Assembly: GCF_000503775.1 (NCBI RefSeq) | Contig: NZ_KI629785.1 | Span: 682,001 to 746,000, forward strand | DNA length: 64,000 nt | From: Brevibacillus panacihumi W25 | GTDB taxonomy: Bacteria; Bacillota; Bacilli; Brevibacillales; Brevibacillaceae | Reading direction: 5' to 3' | Part shown: positions 51,313-60,069 of the stretch, piece after piece | Layout: the number at the start of each line of letters is the position of its first letter | How positions within the stretch are numbered: the first letter of the stretch is position 1 | Translations under genes and position numbers: made by a program | The notes under the pieces: generated by a model | The model's input: only the letters and a program-made list of their open reading frames with translations | Database searches by the model: none | What the model was told of the DNA's origin: nothing

Positions 51313-52665
51313 ATGCGGGTCTTCTTGTATACTACCTTGATACTCTTGTACATGCTGTCGCAATTCATCCCTCATTTGTTCCTAAGCTACACAATCGGCG
51401 TCATAGCAGTCATCACCTGCTTGATTTCGGCCTTTCATGCAAGGGGTTTGCATCGCGTCACAGGCTTTGTTTTTCTTGTGCTCGGGATCTTTCTTTTTAT
51501 CTACAACGACCTGGAGTGGCACACGTTCTTCCTGCAATTTCAATCGATGCTGGGGCTTCTGTCGCTTTTTGTCGTCCTGCCCTTTATTAATTCGCTCATT
51601 CGGATCGGTCGTTATGACAAGAGCTTGAGCCAGCTTTTGCAGGATCGGGTGACACGCTTGACCAGTCTGTACAAACGCAGCTTTCTGGTCTGCCATTTTC
51701 TCGGGGTGTTCCTGAATATGGCGGCGTTGCCTCTGCTGATCCAATCGGTCAAGCCATCCCTTCATACGATGTCTAGGGATGACATCAACCAGTTTTTCAC
51801 GAAAAATCTGCTGCGCCCCTACGCCCTGTGCCTGACGTGGAGCCCCATGGAAGTCATCGTAAGCAGATCGATCGATATTACGCAAGCGCAGTACTATATG
51901 ATTCTTCCCATCGTTCTGGGGATCGCTGCGATCGCGACGGGTGTGGACTTTGTCCTGTCCGGCCGCCGCTACAAAGAGATCCCGGTGTCCATGCCCCAGA
52001 CGCGGGAAGTCGATCTGAAAAAGGTCATTAAAAAAGTGGCACAGATGCTGGGCATGCTCTTTCTGTTCATTGTACTGGTTACGATTACGCAGCAAATCCT
52101 GGGGCAAGGCTTTCTCTTCTCTGTCGTCCTGCTGCTGGTTCCGTTTTCTATCTTCTGGGCAGCATGCCTGAAGAAAACGAAAATCTTTCTGTCCGCGACA
52201 ATCCCGCATTGGAAGGTGCGCGTCGATGGATTGGCCAATTACTTTTTCATGTTTTTGAGTGCCGGATTGTTCGTGGGGGTTTTGGCAATCTCCGGGATGC
52301 TGTCGTTTTTGGAGCCGCTCTTCCAGTACGCAGCCGAGACGCCAGTCTTTCTCTATCTCTTTATCGGGGCTTATTTTTTGGTAACGGCGTTCATCGGATT
52401 TCATCCCTTGATTTCTCAAACCTTCTTGGCCGAGTTTCTCGTTCCGATCCTGCCGCAGGTGGCAACCTTGCCTCTCGCTGTCGTCCTTGTGACATGCGGC
52501 CTATCCACCATCATGTACAGCCCGTTCAACCTGTCTGTCTCGCTTTTATCCAGCGAGCTGAAAATCAACCCGTTCCGCATGGCGGGCTGGAACGTCGGGT
52601 ACGGTGTGGTGTATATCCTGATCAGCATTGTCGTAGCGTTAGGTTTGGAGTGGGCGTTTTATTAA
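51313..52665 (+). CDS. Unrecognised polytopic membrane protein, possible transporter
   Basis: 450 residues; the ATG at 51313 is preferred for GAAAGGAAG upstream, although the frame opens at 51295. About 12 hydrophobic segments are spread over the whole length, with a basic loop near residue 230 (RRYKEIPVSMPQTREVDLKKVIKKV) that may separate two halves. Each half ends in a Pro/Asn-containing hydrophobic stretch (NMAALPLLIQSV; MYSPFNLSVSLLSS), a pattern seen in ion-transporter superfamily proteins such as DctM or ArsB types. I do not recognise the family. It diverges from the ADH-TRAP operon and its promoter carries one of the three shared operators, so it likely handles the same compound. A terminator follows. 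Confidence 0.6.
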   Translation: MRVFLYTTLILLYMLSQFIPHLFLSYTIGVIAVITCLISAFHARGLHRVTGFVFLVLGIFLFIYNDLEWHTFFLQFQSMLGLLSLFVVLPFINSLIRIGRYDKSLSQLLQDRVTRLTSLYKRSFLVCHFLGVFLNMAALPLLIQSVKPSLHTMSRDDINQFFTKNLLRPYALCLTWSPMEVIVSRSIDITQAQYYMILPIVLGIAAIATGVDFVLSGRRYKEIPVSMPQTREVDLKKVIKKVAQMLGMLFLFIVLVTITQQILGQGFLFSVVLLLVPFSIFWAACLKKTKIFLSATIPHWKVRVDGLANYFFMFLSAGLFVGVLAISGMLSFLEPLFQYAAETPVFLYLFIGAYFLVTAFIGFHPLISQTFLAEFLVPILPQVATLPLAVVLVTCGLSTIMYSPFNLSVSLLSSELKINPFRMAGWNVGYGVVYILISIVVALGLEWAFY

Positions 52666-52671
52666 AAATCG

Positions 52672-52711
52672 ATCCCCTTTTGGTAGACAATACTGTTTAT
52701 CTAAAGGGGAT
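52672..52711 (+). terminator. Terminator of the membrane protein gene
   Basis: ATCCCCTTT pairs with AAAGGGGAT, with a further short stem inside (AGACAA / TTTATCT), followed by ATTTTCG. Confidence 0.75.
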
Positions 52712-52819
52712 ATTTTCGTACTGTTTACTAGACCGTGCCAGCTTTCTTTTGGTTACCTGGTGGTTGGTCCTTTGCGCAAAGGAACGAATTGGTTACTATG
52801 GTAAGAAGGAGGTGCAGAA

Positions 52820-53050
52820 ATGACGCGATTGATCCTTGGATTTGCCGTGACCTATCTCATCATCAGTCTGCCGGATATTTTCGGTTTTACCTTCGCTATT
52901 CAATGGGTGCCGGGAGTTTCTCCTGTTCAGAAAGCCTGGACCTATTTCACATCTGGCTTGGCAGAAAATGCATTGGGTAAATTGGTTATCGCAACAATCT
53001 CTGCCCTTCTTTTGCGATTCTGCTCACGGCTATTTCGCAGGCTTGCTTGA
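52820..53050 (+). CDS. Small membrane protein, unknown function
   Basis: 76 residues; AAGGAGGTGCAG precedes the ATG, which is strong support that it is translated. Two hydrophobic segments (about residues 3-26 and 54-68) and a basic C-terminus (RFCSRLFRRLA). No family recognised. It lies 32 bases upstream of the HAD gene and may share its transcript. Confidence 0.55.
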   Translation: MTRLILGFAVTYLIISLPDIFGFTFAIQWVPGVSPVQKAWTYFTSGLAENALGKLVIATISALLLRFCSRLFRRLA

Positions 53051-53082
53051 GAGAAGCTCTATAGGGAAAAGAGGAGATACAT

Positions 53083-53733
53083 ATGCCTAACATGATAAAA
53101 AAACGGAAAGCCATTATTTTTGATATGGATAATACGCTCTTGCAATCCCGTATTGATTTTCCGGGGATGAAGACAGCAGTCTTTCAACTGCTGGTGAAGC
53201 ATCAGATGATCCATCCAGATCTTGATTACACCAAACATTCCGCCTCGCAGCTCATCGATCTCGGACGCAATTCGGGCCGGATTACCGAAGAAATAGAAGC
53301 CTCTATCTGGGACACGATTGTCGCTTACGAAACAGAAGGAATGATCGGCGCCGCTTTGGAGGAGGGGGCAAAGGACGTTCTCGATGCGCTTAGACATCAC
53401 TATACGTTGACCATCTTGACTAATAATGCGCGCTCTGCTGCTTTACAGGCGCTTAAGGATACGGGCATCATTCCCTTTTTTGATTTGATCGCCGGGCGAG
53501 AACAAATGACGGAATTAAAGCCTTCTCCCTCCGGCATTCACTATATTTTAGACAAGTACCCAAACATTCAGGCGGAAGAGTGGATCATGGTGGGAGATTC
53601 CTGGATCGATGGCAAAGCGGCACAAGACGGCGGAATCGGATTCATTGCCTACCAAAGCGAGCCAGAGGAAATGAAGAGTCACGGAGTCACTCCCCTCGCG
53701 TACGTCCAGCGATTGGAGGAACTGCTAGATTGA
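53083..53733 (+). CDS. HAD-family hydrolase
   Basis: 216 residues. All four HAD motifs are visible: DMDNT (Asp14 nucleophile, Asp16), LTNN, Lys in ELKPSP and GDSWIDGKAA. The cap region between motif I and II is alpha-helical, type C1 as in phosphoglycolate phosphatase or pyrophosphatase-like members. The substrate is probably a small phosphorylated metabolite. AGAGGAGA precedes the ATG. Confidence 0.88.
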   Translation: MPNMIKKRKAIIFDMDNTLLQSRIDFPGMKTAVFQLLVKHQMIHPDLDYTKHSASQLIDLGRNSGRITEEIEASIWDTIVAYETEGMIGAALEEGAKDVLDALRHHYTLTILTNNARSAALQALKDTGIIPFFDLIAGREQMTELKPSPSGIHYILDKYPNIQAEEWIMVGDSWIDGKAAQDGGIGFIAYQSEPEEMKSHGVTPLAYVQRLEELLD

Positions 53734-53768
53734 TAACGAAAAACAAATATCCACTGCGGGGGGATGAG

Positions 53769-54263
53769 ATGAGAAAGGGAATCGGGATTATCTTGGCTTG
53801 CAGTCTCATGTTCGTTACAGCCTGTTCTCAAACGGAGCATGTTTCACAACTGGATCTGGAAAACAAGATTGAAACTCTCACCCAACAAATGGAAAAGCTG
53901 AACACAGAAATAGAAGGGTTTCATCAGGAAAAAGAGAACTTCGCAGTAATCAGCAACGTGGCGAGGGAGTTTGTTCGTGCATCTACATCAGGCGACGAAG
54001 AGAAGCTTCGAACCATATTATCGGAGGATATCGTTCTGGAACGAGAAGGAAACAAGATAACTGCCATCATCGATGGGGTTGAATGGTTATTGTTCTCTGA
54101 GGAACGGGTGTTTCACTTCGATGATTGGGTAATCCAAGGGTATCATTATAACAGTGATGAGAACACCTATGAGATGTTTATTAGAGAATTTTATACAGAC
54201 TCCAATCAAGAGCTAGTCAGTCCCCCAACCTTTTTACATGTAACCTTTAAAAAAAATCGATGA
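53769..54263 (+). CDS. Lipoprotein of unknown function with probable 3' frameshift
   Basis: 164 residues as read. The ATG at 53769 follows GGGGGGATG. Signal peptide with lipobox FVTAC (Cys at about 18), then a coiled-coil-like stretch (LENKIETLTQQMEKLNTEIEGFHQEKENF) and a small NTF2-like domain (EFVRASTSGDEEKLRTILSEDI). The frame ends abruptly in an A8 run (54249-54256). With seven A it would continue KKIDEEWKVVNLAFDV and stop at 54300, a typical end for this kind of domain. So a one-base insertion, a slippage-prone phase-variable tract, or a sequencing error is likely. Confidence 0.7.
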   Translation: MRKGIGIILACSLMFVTACSQTEHVSQLDLENKIETLTQQMEKLNTEIEGFHQEKENFAVISNVAREFVRASTSGDEEKLRTILSEDIVLEREGNKITAIIDGVEWLLFSEERVFHFDDWVIQGYHYNSDENTYEMFIREFYTDSNQELVSPPTFLHVTFKKNR

Positions 54264-54324
54264 AGAGTGGAAAGTTGTCAACCTGGCCTTTGACGTCTAA
54301 AGCATGTACGGAAGGAGATCTGCC

Positions 54325-55044
54325 ATGAACCTGCGCGTACACGATGTCCCCGTTGTTCTGCTTCACAGTCCACTTGTGGGCCCCTTTACTTGGCGCCCTG
54401 TAGCTGAGTACATAAGGAATATGGGTACGGAGGTGTTCATACCCACGCTTCGCAATCACGACACCTCACCCTGTTACTGGAAAGATCATGCTTGGTCCGT
54501 GTCGGAAGCGCTTCGGACAATACCTCCTCATTCCAAAATCGTCCTGGCTGGTCATAGCGGTGCTGGTTCCTTGCTTCCCTCTGTAAGGGAAAGTCTCGAT
54601 CACAAGATCATTGGCTATATATTTGTAGATGCCATCATTCCCAGGCACAATTGCAGCCGTCTCGATCAATTCTCTACTCCCGCAGAGGCAAAAGCGTTTC
54701 GCAGTGCAGCACAAGATGGAAAGTTGCCTGTATGGAAAGAAGAGCATGTCCAAGACTTCATTTCGGATCCGTCCATACGCCGACAGTTCGTCCGTGAATT
54801 AGCACCAATGCCGCTCGCCGTGTATGAAGAGAAAATACCCGTCCCTGCGTACTGGCCAGATGCCCCTTGTGCTTTCCTGCACTTCTCTTGCTCTGACACC
54901 TATCTGCCATTCCGAAAAGAAGCAGAAGAAAATGGTTGGCTTACGGCCTCTATTCCGGGCCGTCACTTTCACATGCTGGAGGACCCCGAAACGGTTGGAA
55001 ACACATTGCTTGATCTGATGGAACGCCTTCTGGATCACCAGTAA
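54325..55044 (+). CDS. Alpha/beta hydrolase
   Basis: 239 residues from the ATG at 54325 (GGAAGGAGATC upstream). Nucleophile elbow GHSGAG with Ser78, oxyanion region LLHSPLVGP near the N-terminus, and the catalytic His in GRHFHMLEDP near residue 213. An esterase- or lipase-like activity is expected; the substrate is unknown. The motif GHSGAG and small size recall thioesterase or epoxide hydrolase-like proteins. Confidence 0.82.
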   Translation: MNLRVHDVPVVLLHSPLVGPFTWRPVAEYIRNMGTEVFIPTLRNHDTSPCYWKDHAWSVSEALRTIPPHSKIVLAGHSGAGSLLPSVRESLDHKIIGYIFVDAIIPRHNCSRLDQFSTPAEAKAFRSAAQDGKLPVWKEEHVQDFISDPSIRRQFVRELAPMPLAVYEEKIPVPAYWPDAPCAFLHFSCSDTYLPFRKEAEENGWLTASIPGRHFHMLEDPETVGNTLLDLMERLLDHQ

Positions 55045-55106
55045 GACGACTGATCTTTCTGATGGTCAAGCATTTCCCAAAAATACCCTATCTTCCCTTT
55101 TTGTGA

Positions 55107-55112
55107 TATAAT
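55107..55112 (+). promoter_or_regulatory. Extended -10 promoter for the 55140 gene
   Basis: TG-A-TATAAT forms an extended -10 box; no good -35 is seen. It lies 33 bases upstream of the TTG start. Confidence 0.5.
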
Positions 55113-55139
55113 TCCAAAAAAGGTATAGTAGGTGGTTTT

Positions 55140-55415
55140 TTGACAACGTTAGTTAGATCCTTCATCTTTTCACTCATTGTAAATCTCCTGATTTTTTGGG
55201 CTTATTATACATGGGACTTGTATCGATCTAACCAGGAATATGTAGAGTTTCTAAAAATCATTCAGCAGCATCTTCGTGAAAATCAAGGGGGACAGCTTGG
55301 AATTGTTTACTGGTCTTCCCCTACCTACACTTCCATCCTCTGGTACGGATTGGTGACCGTTCCTTTCTTTATGGGTGTGTATGTTTTATATAAGAAGAGG
55401 TTTTCAACAGAGTGA
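55140..55415 (+). CDS. Small two-TM membrane protein, unknown function
   Basis: 91 residues with a TTG start (AGGTGG 5 bases upstream). Hydrophobic segments at about 8-26 and 62-84 enclose a charged loop (RSNQEYVEFLKIIQQHLRENQ), with both ends basic. A promoter-like extended -10 upstream and a terminator downstream support it as a real gene. No family recognised. Confidence 0.55.
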   Translation: MTTLVRSFIFSLIVNLLIFWAYYTWDLYRSNQEYVEFLKIIQQHLRENQGGQLGIVYWSSPTYTSILWYGLVTVPFFMGVYVLYKKRFSTE

Positions 55416-55429
55416 CGATCGGAAGCAAA

Positions 55430-55456
55430 AAACCCCTTTGATTGCCAAAGGGGTTT
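55430..55456 (+). terminator. Terminator of the 55140 gene
   Basis: AAACCCCTTTG and CAAAGGGGTTT form a perfect 11-bp stem around ATTGC. It also faces the end of the convergent gene at 55501 and may act both ways. Confidence 0.75.
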
Positions 55457-55500
55457 CTCACTGCCTCAAGGTGGTTACCCCGAGATTCCTTCCTGTCATC

Positions 55501-55785
55501 CTATTCATCTTTGAAAGTAAAATTGTATTTTTTGTTGATCTGTTTCGCGATTGTATCCAAGAATGAATATACTGTCATATTTTCTACCTTGCTTGTATAC
55601 CAAGCGAGTTTTGCTCCATTTTCCACCCCATTGTATTCTACTTTTAACGGCATGTATGTTTTATTTGTGTAGGTATAATCAAACTCGATGTATAGTTCAT
55701 TTCCCTCCGGACTTTCGAGAAAGACCGAATACTTCGGATTTTTATATTCAGGCTGGAATTTTACTCTCTTTATTTTTGTTTTCAT
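55501..55785 (-). CDS. Small charged cytoplasmic protein, unknown function
   Basis: 94 residues from the ATG at 55785 (AAAGGGGGAAGC upstream). Rich in Lys, Tyr, Asn and Glu, with no signal or membrane segment, and more AT-rich than its neighbours, which hints at recent acquisition. The alternating pattern suggests a small beta-rich domain. No family recognised. Confidence 0.5.
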   Translation of the reverse strand: MKTKIKRVKFQPEYKNPKYSVFLESPEGNELYIEFDYTYTNKTYMPLKVEYNGVENGAKLAWYTSKVENMTVYSFLDTIAKQINKKYNFTFKDE

Positions 55786-55824
55786 AGCTTCCCCCTTTTT
55801 CATAGATTGATCATACCACAAAAA

Positions 55825-55862
55825 ATCCCTTCAGCCAGATTGTCTCTCCAGCATGAAGGGAT
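55825..55862 (-). terminator. Terminator of gltS
   Basis: ATCCCTTCA pairs with TGAAGGGAT across a 20-base loop and is followed on the minus strand by TTTTTGTGG, just behind the gltS stop. Confidence 0.8.
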
Positions 55863-55873
55863 CTTTTCTCATC

Positions 55874-57061
55874 TTATTTAAACAAATTGATCGTGGCGAT
55901 GATTATCGGCATGCCGAACACATCAATCAGGAAGGCCCCTACGATGGGAACGACCAGGTACGCTTTTCGCGAAGGTCCAAAACGGGCCGTTACTGCCGCC
56001 ATATTTGCCATTGCATTAGGTGTCGCGCCAAGACCATGTCCTGTAAAGCCTGCAACCATTACGGCAGCGTCATAGTTCTTGCCAAGCAGTCGGAAAAGAA
56101 TCAAAGCACCGAACAGGACGATAAATACAACCTGTACAAACACGATGACCAGCATTGGAAGCGCAAGATCTGCGACCTCCCACAATTTGATGCTCATGAG
56201 GGCCATGGAAAGGAAAATGCCAAGTGTTACGTCGCCGATCAGGTTGATGCTCTTCATGTCGATCGCATTCGGATTGAGCTTGTCCGCGATGTTGCGCACG
56301 ATGACTGCTACAAACATGGCCCCTACATAACCGGGGAGAACAAAGCCGGTTGCTGTCGAGAACAGCTCGCCCAAATACGTTCCCAATGCCATACAGAACG
56401 TGATGAGCAGTACTTGGATGAAGAAGGTATTCGTCGTAATCGGTTGTGCTTTCTCTTCTACTGTCTCGACGGTCTCTTCTGTTTCCGTTGGTTTGAGATC
56501 GTATTTGGAAACCAGGTATTTAACAGTCGGTCCGCCTACCAGACCCCCTGCTACGAGACCAAAGGTTGCCGCCGCAATCCCGATCGCCAACGCTGATTGG
56601 ATTCCCATATCTTCCAGAGTTTGTCCAAACGCGCCTGCCGCACCGTGTCCACCTTCCATGGAAACGGCCCCTGCCATCATACCAATCAGAGGATGAATGC
56701 CGAATAACGAAGCCAGGGAGACACCGATCACGTTTTGTGCCAAAGCCAAGACGCCACAGGCAATCCAGTAAATGACGAGCAGCTTGCCGCCCAATTTAAT
56801 CAGCTTGAAGCTTGCTCCCAGCCCTACTGTGGTGAAGAAAGTCAGCATGAACAGACTCTGCAAGGAGGTATCCAGGGTTATTTCCAAAACGCCAGTCGCT
56901 TTCAGGGCTGTTGCCACGATGGCGAATAACAGCCCCCCGACAACCGGTGCCGGTATACAGAACTTTTGCAGGAATCCCGCTTTTTTGACCAGATACGTTC
57001 CCAATACGAGAAGTGCTACCGCCAGAAAAATCGTATTTACTTGATTAAGTGCTAAAGTCAT
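55874..57061 (-). CDS. gltS: Sodium/glutamate symporter
   Basis: 395 residues, full length for GltS. About ten membrane segments in two halves, each with the family re-entrant-loop signature: SMEGGHGAAGAFG in the first half and AGFTGHGLGATPNAMANM in the second. An acidic linker (PTETEETVETVEEK) joins the halves. It imports glutamate or a related acid with Na+. Its ATG lies inside the end of hutG (17-base overlap), so the two are translationally coupled; the cargo could be glutamate, formiminoglutamate or a similar compound. Confidence 0.92.
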   Translation of the reverse strand: MTLALNQVNTIFLAVALLVLGTYLVKKAGFLQKFCIPAPVVGGLLFAIVATALKATGVLEITLDTSLQSLFMLTFFTTVGLGASFKLIKLGGKLLVIYWIACGVLALAQNVIGVSLASLFGIHPLIGMMAGAVSMEGGHGAAGAFGQTLEDMGIQSALAIGIAAATFGLVAGGLVGGPTVKYLVSKYDLKPTETEETVETVEEKAQPITTNTFFIQVLLITFCMALGTYLGELFSTATGFVLPGYVGAMFVAVIVRNIADKLNPNAIDMKSINLIGDVTLGIFLSMALMSIKLWEVADLALPMLVIVFVQVVFIVLFGALILFRLLGKNYDAAVMVAGFTGHGLGATPNAMANMAAVTARFGPSRKAYLVVPIVGAFLIDVFGMPIIIATINLFK

Positions 57062-58022
57062 AGTTGTCTCCCCCTAAAAATGCCATGATGGCTTCATTCG
57101 TCAGATAAGCACCTAATTTCACCGTTCTTCCGTTTTCGTCCAAGACCGGATTTACTTCACAAATATCAAAAGAAAGCGTTTTCTTATGAGCGGCAACTGC
57201 GCGGATCAAGGATCGAACCAGCATGGGTGTCAAGCCAAAAGGAGACGGAGCACTGACTCCCGGAGCGAAGGCTGCATTCAAAACATCCGTGCAAAGCGTA
57301 AGCATCACATGATCATGATTTTCGATGAATGCATGCAGGGATGCCAGAATGTCTTGCAACCGTTCGCCGGCCATCTCTTCTTCATATACGTAACGAACTC
57401 CCAGCTCATCCGCTTTATCGAAGAGCTCTTGCGTATTGCCAAACCGCTGGATTCCCAGCACGTAATAGCGGCTATTCGGGTCATGCTCCAGGATTTGCCG
57501 AAACATCGTACCCGATGACGGCTGCTTTTCATAGGAGCGCAGATCAAAGTGGGCGTCAATATTAATGATCCCCAGGGAAGCATCATTTCCTATATGCTTT
57601 CGTACACCTGCATAATGTCCATACAGGGTTTCATGTCCCCCGCCCAGAATAATAGGAGTCGCCGATTTTGATAATAGTTCAGATACCGCCTGACCCAATT
57701 CCTCCTGGGCCTCCTCAAGCTTGTCGCCTTGACAAGAAACATTCCCCACATCGACAAGCCGTTTCCCTTCCGACTGTCTCCAAGGAAGACTTGCAAGCGC
57801 TTGCCTGATTGCATTCGGTGCTTGAGCCGCACCTACTCGACCTTGATTGCGCCTGACTCCTTCTTCACACTCAAACCCGATGAGGGCACATGTGCGATCC
57901 GCAGAAATCGGCATGTTTTCGAGATCTACTCGCTCCACCAGTTGATGGTAACGAAAACTGCTTCTTCTTTCCGTATGATCAATCCGACCGGTCCATACAT
58001 CAGCTGAAACACTCCTAGGCAA
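57045..58022 (-). CDS. hutG: Formimidoylglutamase-like ureohydrolase
   Basis: About 325 residues; TTG 58022 is favoured (AAAGGGTGA upstream), GTG 58031 is an alternative. Ureohydrolase fold with metal motifs GGGHE, NIDAHFDLR and SFDICEVNP, and the HutG-type APGVSAPSPFG stretch. In the third metal motif the residue that is Asp in arginases reads Cys (TLCTDVLN). HutG splits N-formimidoyl-glutamate into glutamate and formamide, the last step of histidine degradation. No other hut gene is seen here; the partner is gltS and a divergent LysR gene. Confidence 0.82.
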   Translation of the reverse strand: MPRSVSADVWTGRIDHTERRSSFRYHQLVERVDLENMPISADRTCALIGFECEEGVRRNQGRVGAAQAPNAIRQALASLPWRQSEGKRLVDVGNVSCQGDKLEEAQEELGQAVSELLSKSATPIILGGGHETLYGHYAGVRKHIGNDASLGIINIDAHFDLRSYEKQPSSGTMFRQILEHDPNSRYYVLGIQRFGNTQELFDKADELGVRYVYEEEMAGERLQDILASLHAFIENHDHVMLTLCTDVLNAAFAPGVSAPSPFGLTPMLVRSLIRAVAAHKKTLSFDICEVNPVLDENGRTVKLGAYLTNEAIMAFLGGDNYDFST

Positions 58023-58150
58023 TCTATTCACCCTTTCTGAACCTTAAGTAGATTTTGTTTTTTGATTATATAATGACAAACTTATTATTTCTAATATATA
58101 ATTTAAATAAATTAATAGCTTGATGCTATAAATAGTGGCAGGTGATTTAC
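58023..58150. promoter_or_regulatory. Divergent promoter region hutG-gltS / LysR
   Basis: Very AT-rich. On the minus strand TATAAT (near 58068) with TTAGAA 18 bases upstream can serve hutG. The typical LysR T-N11-A motif cannot be pinned down by eye because of the base composition. Confidence 0.45.
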
Positions 58151-59032
58151 TTGGACATCAAACAATTACATTATTTTGTGACGGTTGCGGATCAGTTGAG
58201 CTACTCCAAAGCCGCACAAAGACTGCATATTTCACAGCCTTCCTTAAGCAATGCCATTAAAAATCTGGAGCTGGAGGTCGGCTCTCCGCTGCTGGAGAGA
58301 AATACCAGAAGGGTGGAATTGACGGACGCTGGTAAAATTTTATATACGAAAGCAACCCTGCTGCTTTCTCAAATGAACATGTTGAAAAAAGAAATGGAAG
58401 AAGTAAAGCTAACGGGAAGCGGCGAACTCATCATTGGCATCATTGAATCCGTCAAGCATTGGATTCCTAAAGTCATCCGCACCTATCAAGACCGCTATCC
58501 TTCCATTCACTTTAAGCTGTTGGAAGTGCTGGGTGGAAAAGCAGTGAAGGAATCATTGCGGAAATACCATACGCATCTGCTCATTACCAACCAATGTATA
58601 GAAGAAGAGGACATCGAATCACTCCCTTTATACGATGAAAAATTGGTCCTTGTCCTGCACAGAGATCATCCTTTGGCGCAGAAGGAGTCTATTCACATCA
58701 AAGATCTGGAACAGGAATCCTTCATCATCAGCACCGAAGGTTTTCAAACAAGGGCAGATATCCTGAGAGCCTTTTCACTCGAGCAAGCGACCCCGACAAT
58801 CAAATTTGAGATTGAACGTTTTGAAACCGCATTAACCCTGGTTAGGGAAAATTTGGGAATTACCATTATTCCCGAAAATTATGTATCCGAACCCATGGAC
58901 GCATCCATCGTCCGAAAAACGATCCATTCTCCTGCGCTGGAAAGGACCATTTATGTGGCTTATATGAAAAATCGTTATTTGGCTCCGGCAGTGCAATCCT
59001 TTTTGGAAGAAACTCGGCGCAATTTTGCCTGA
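58151..59032 (+). CDS. LysR-family transcriptional regulator
   Basis: 293 residues from the TTG at 58151, chosen for GGCAGGTGA upstream and for the standard LysR opening MDIKQLHYFVTVADQLSY; the frame opens three codons earlier. Winged helix-turn-helix SYSKAAQRLHISQPSLSNAIKNLE, effector domain from about residue 90. It diverges from hutG-gltS, the classical arrangement for a LysR activator of that pair. Confidence 0.92.
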   Translation: MDIKQLHYFVTVADQLSYSKAAQRLHISQPSLSNAIKNLELEVGSPLLERNTRRVELTDAGKILYTKATLLLSQMNMLKKEMEEVKLTGSGELIIGIIESVKHWIPKVIRTYQDRYPSIHFKLLEVLGGKAVKESLRKYHTHLLITNQCIEEEDIESLPLYDEKLVLVLHRDHPLAQKESIHIKDLEQESFIISTEGFQTRADILRAFSLEQATPTIKFEIERFETALTLVRENLGITIIPENYVSEPMDASIVRKTIHSPALERTIYVAYMKNRYLAPAVQSFLEETRRNFA

Positions 59033-59051
59033 ATGGAAGGTGTGAAACATC

Positions 59052-59375
59052 GTGCTTGCTATTTTTCTATTTATTCTCGCTGGACTTGCAGAGATTGGCG
59101 GCGGATATTTGGTCTGGTTATGGCTGCGTGAATCGAAGCCGCTTTGGTATGGGATCGTCGGCAGCCTCATTCTTGTTTCTTATGGAATTATTCCTACTCT
59201 CCAAAACTTCCCTTCGTTTGGCAGAGTCTATGCTGCTTACGGCGGTGTTTTCATCGCTCTGGCAGTATTGTGGGGATGGTGGATTGACAAAAAAACGCCG
59301 GATATGTACGACTGGATCGGGGCTATGGTCTGCATCGTTGGCGTCTCGATCATGTTATGGGCCCCCCGTCATTAA
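59052..59375 (+). CDS. YnfA/UPF0060 family membrane protein
   Basis: 107 residues with a GTG start (GAAGGTGTG upstream), 19 bases after the LysR stop. Four membrane helices: [18 protein letters not shown], the [20 protein letters not shown] segment with following [13 protein letters not shown], and a C-terminal [16 protein letters not shown]. These are the standard YnfA blocks. The family resembles small multidrug resistance proteins; its function is not settled. Confidence 0.9.
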   Translation: MLAIFLFILAGLAEIGGGYLVWLWLRESKPLWYGIVGSLILVSYGIIPTLQNFPSFGRVYAAYGGVFIALAVLWGWWIDKKTPDMYDWIGAMVCIVGVSIMLWAPRH

Positions 59376-59451
59376 AAGGAGTGGTCAACCAGAAACCATT
59401 TCCATTCCTCTGACGTCATACAAGTAACCCTATACGTTGGAGGATATCTGA

Positions 59452-60069
59452 ATGATGCGAGTGCCACTCTGTACGCTTATCTTCGCCGCCCTTTTGCATG
59501 CCGGAACGTCCGAAGCTCCTCAGCATAGGGCGATATTGGCCGACAGTCTGATTGATTCCACATCCGCTGCTTCCAAAGCCACCCGTATTGTCCTCGCGAT
59601 GACAGATGGCCTCTATAGCGTAGAGCATGAACCCGGACCCTTTTTGGGACCCAATTGGACAGGAACCTTTGAGCTCCAATTGCTGGACGATCGTCGCCAA
59701 ATCGTCTCAACTGCCCGATTGAATGAGTCGTTCGAGGAATTGCGCTTTCAAAAGCCTTTTTCCTTTCAATTCTCGGATTACAACCAGGATGGTCATCCCG
59801 ATTTTGCCATCGGGCAATATGCATCCAGCAATGTTTACATCTATCGGTTGTTTACGATCATCGACGACAAAATCAAGGAGCTTCCTATAGTACCCGATCA
59901 AGAGATCATCAGTTCCGAGCGTGGCTACTCCATTTTGTTTACGAAAGGGAGCCATGCATCCTTTGAAACGGTTTATTACAATAATGCAGCAGGCACATCG
60001 TTCAAACGCGTGTACGAATGGAATGGCAATGCGTTTGAACGGGTGTCGGAAACATCAAGTCAGGAATAG
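59452..60069 (+). CDS. Secreted protein with a calcium-loop-like repeat
   Basis: 205 residues; TTGGAGGATA precedes the ATG. Signal peptide MMRVPLCTLIFAALLHAGTSEA, then a beta-rich domain with DYNQDGHPDFAIGQY, which matches the D-x-N-x-D-G-x-x-D calcium loop found in FG-GAP/VCBS-type proteins. Only one such loop is seen. Function unknown. The group IIC intron has inserted just behind it, in front of the bidirectional terminator that now lies at 63203-63226. Confidence 0.65.
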   Translation: MMRVPLCTLIFAALLHAGTSEAPQHRAILADSLIDSTSAASKATRIVLAMTDGLYSVEHEPGPFLGPNWTGTFELQLLDDRRQIVSTARLNESFEELRFQKPFSFQFSDYNQDGHPDFAIGQYASSNVYIYRLFTIIDDKIKELPIVPDQEIISSERGYSILFTKGSHASFETVYYNNAAGTSFKRVYEWNGNAFERVSETSSQE

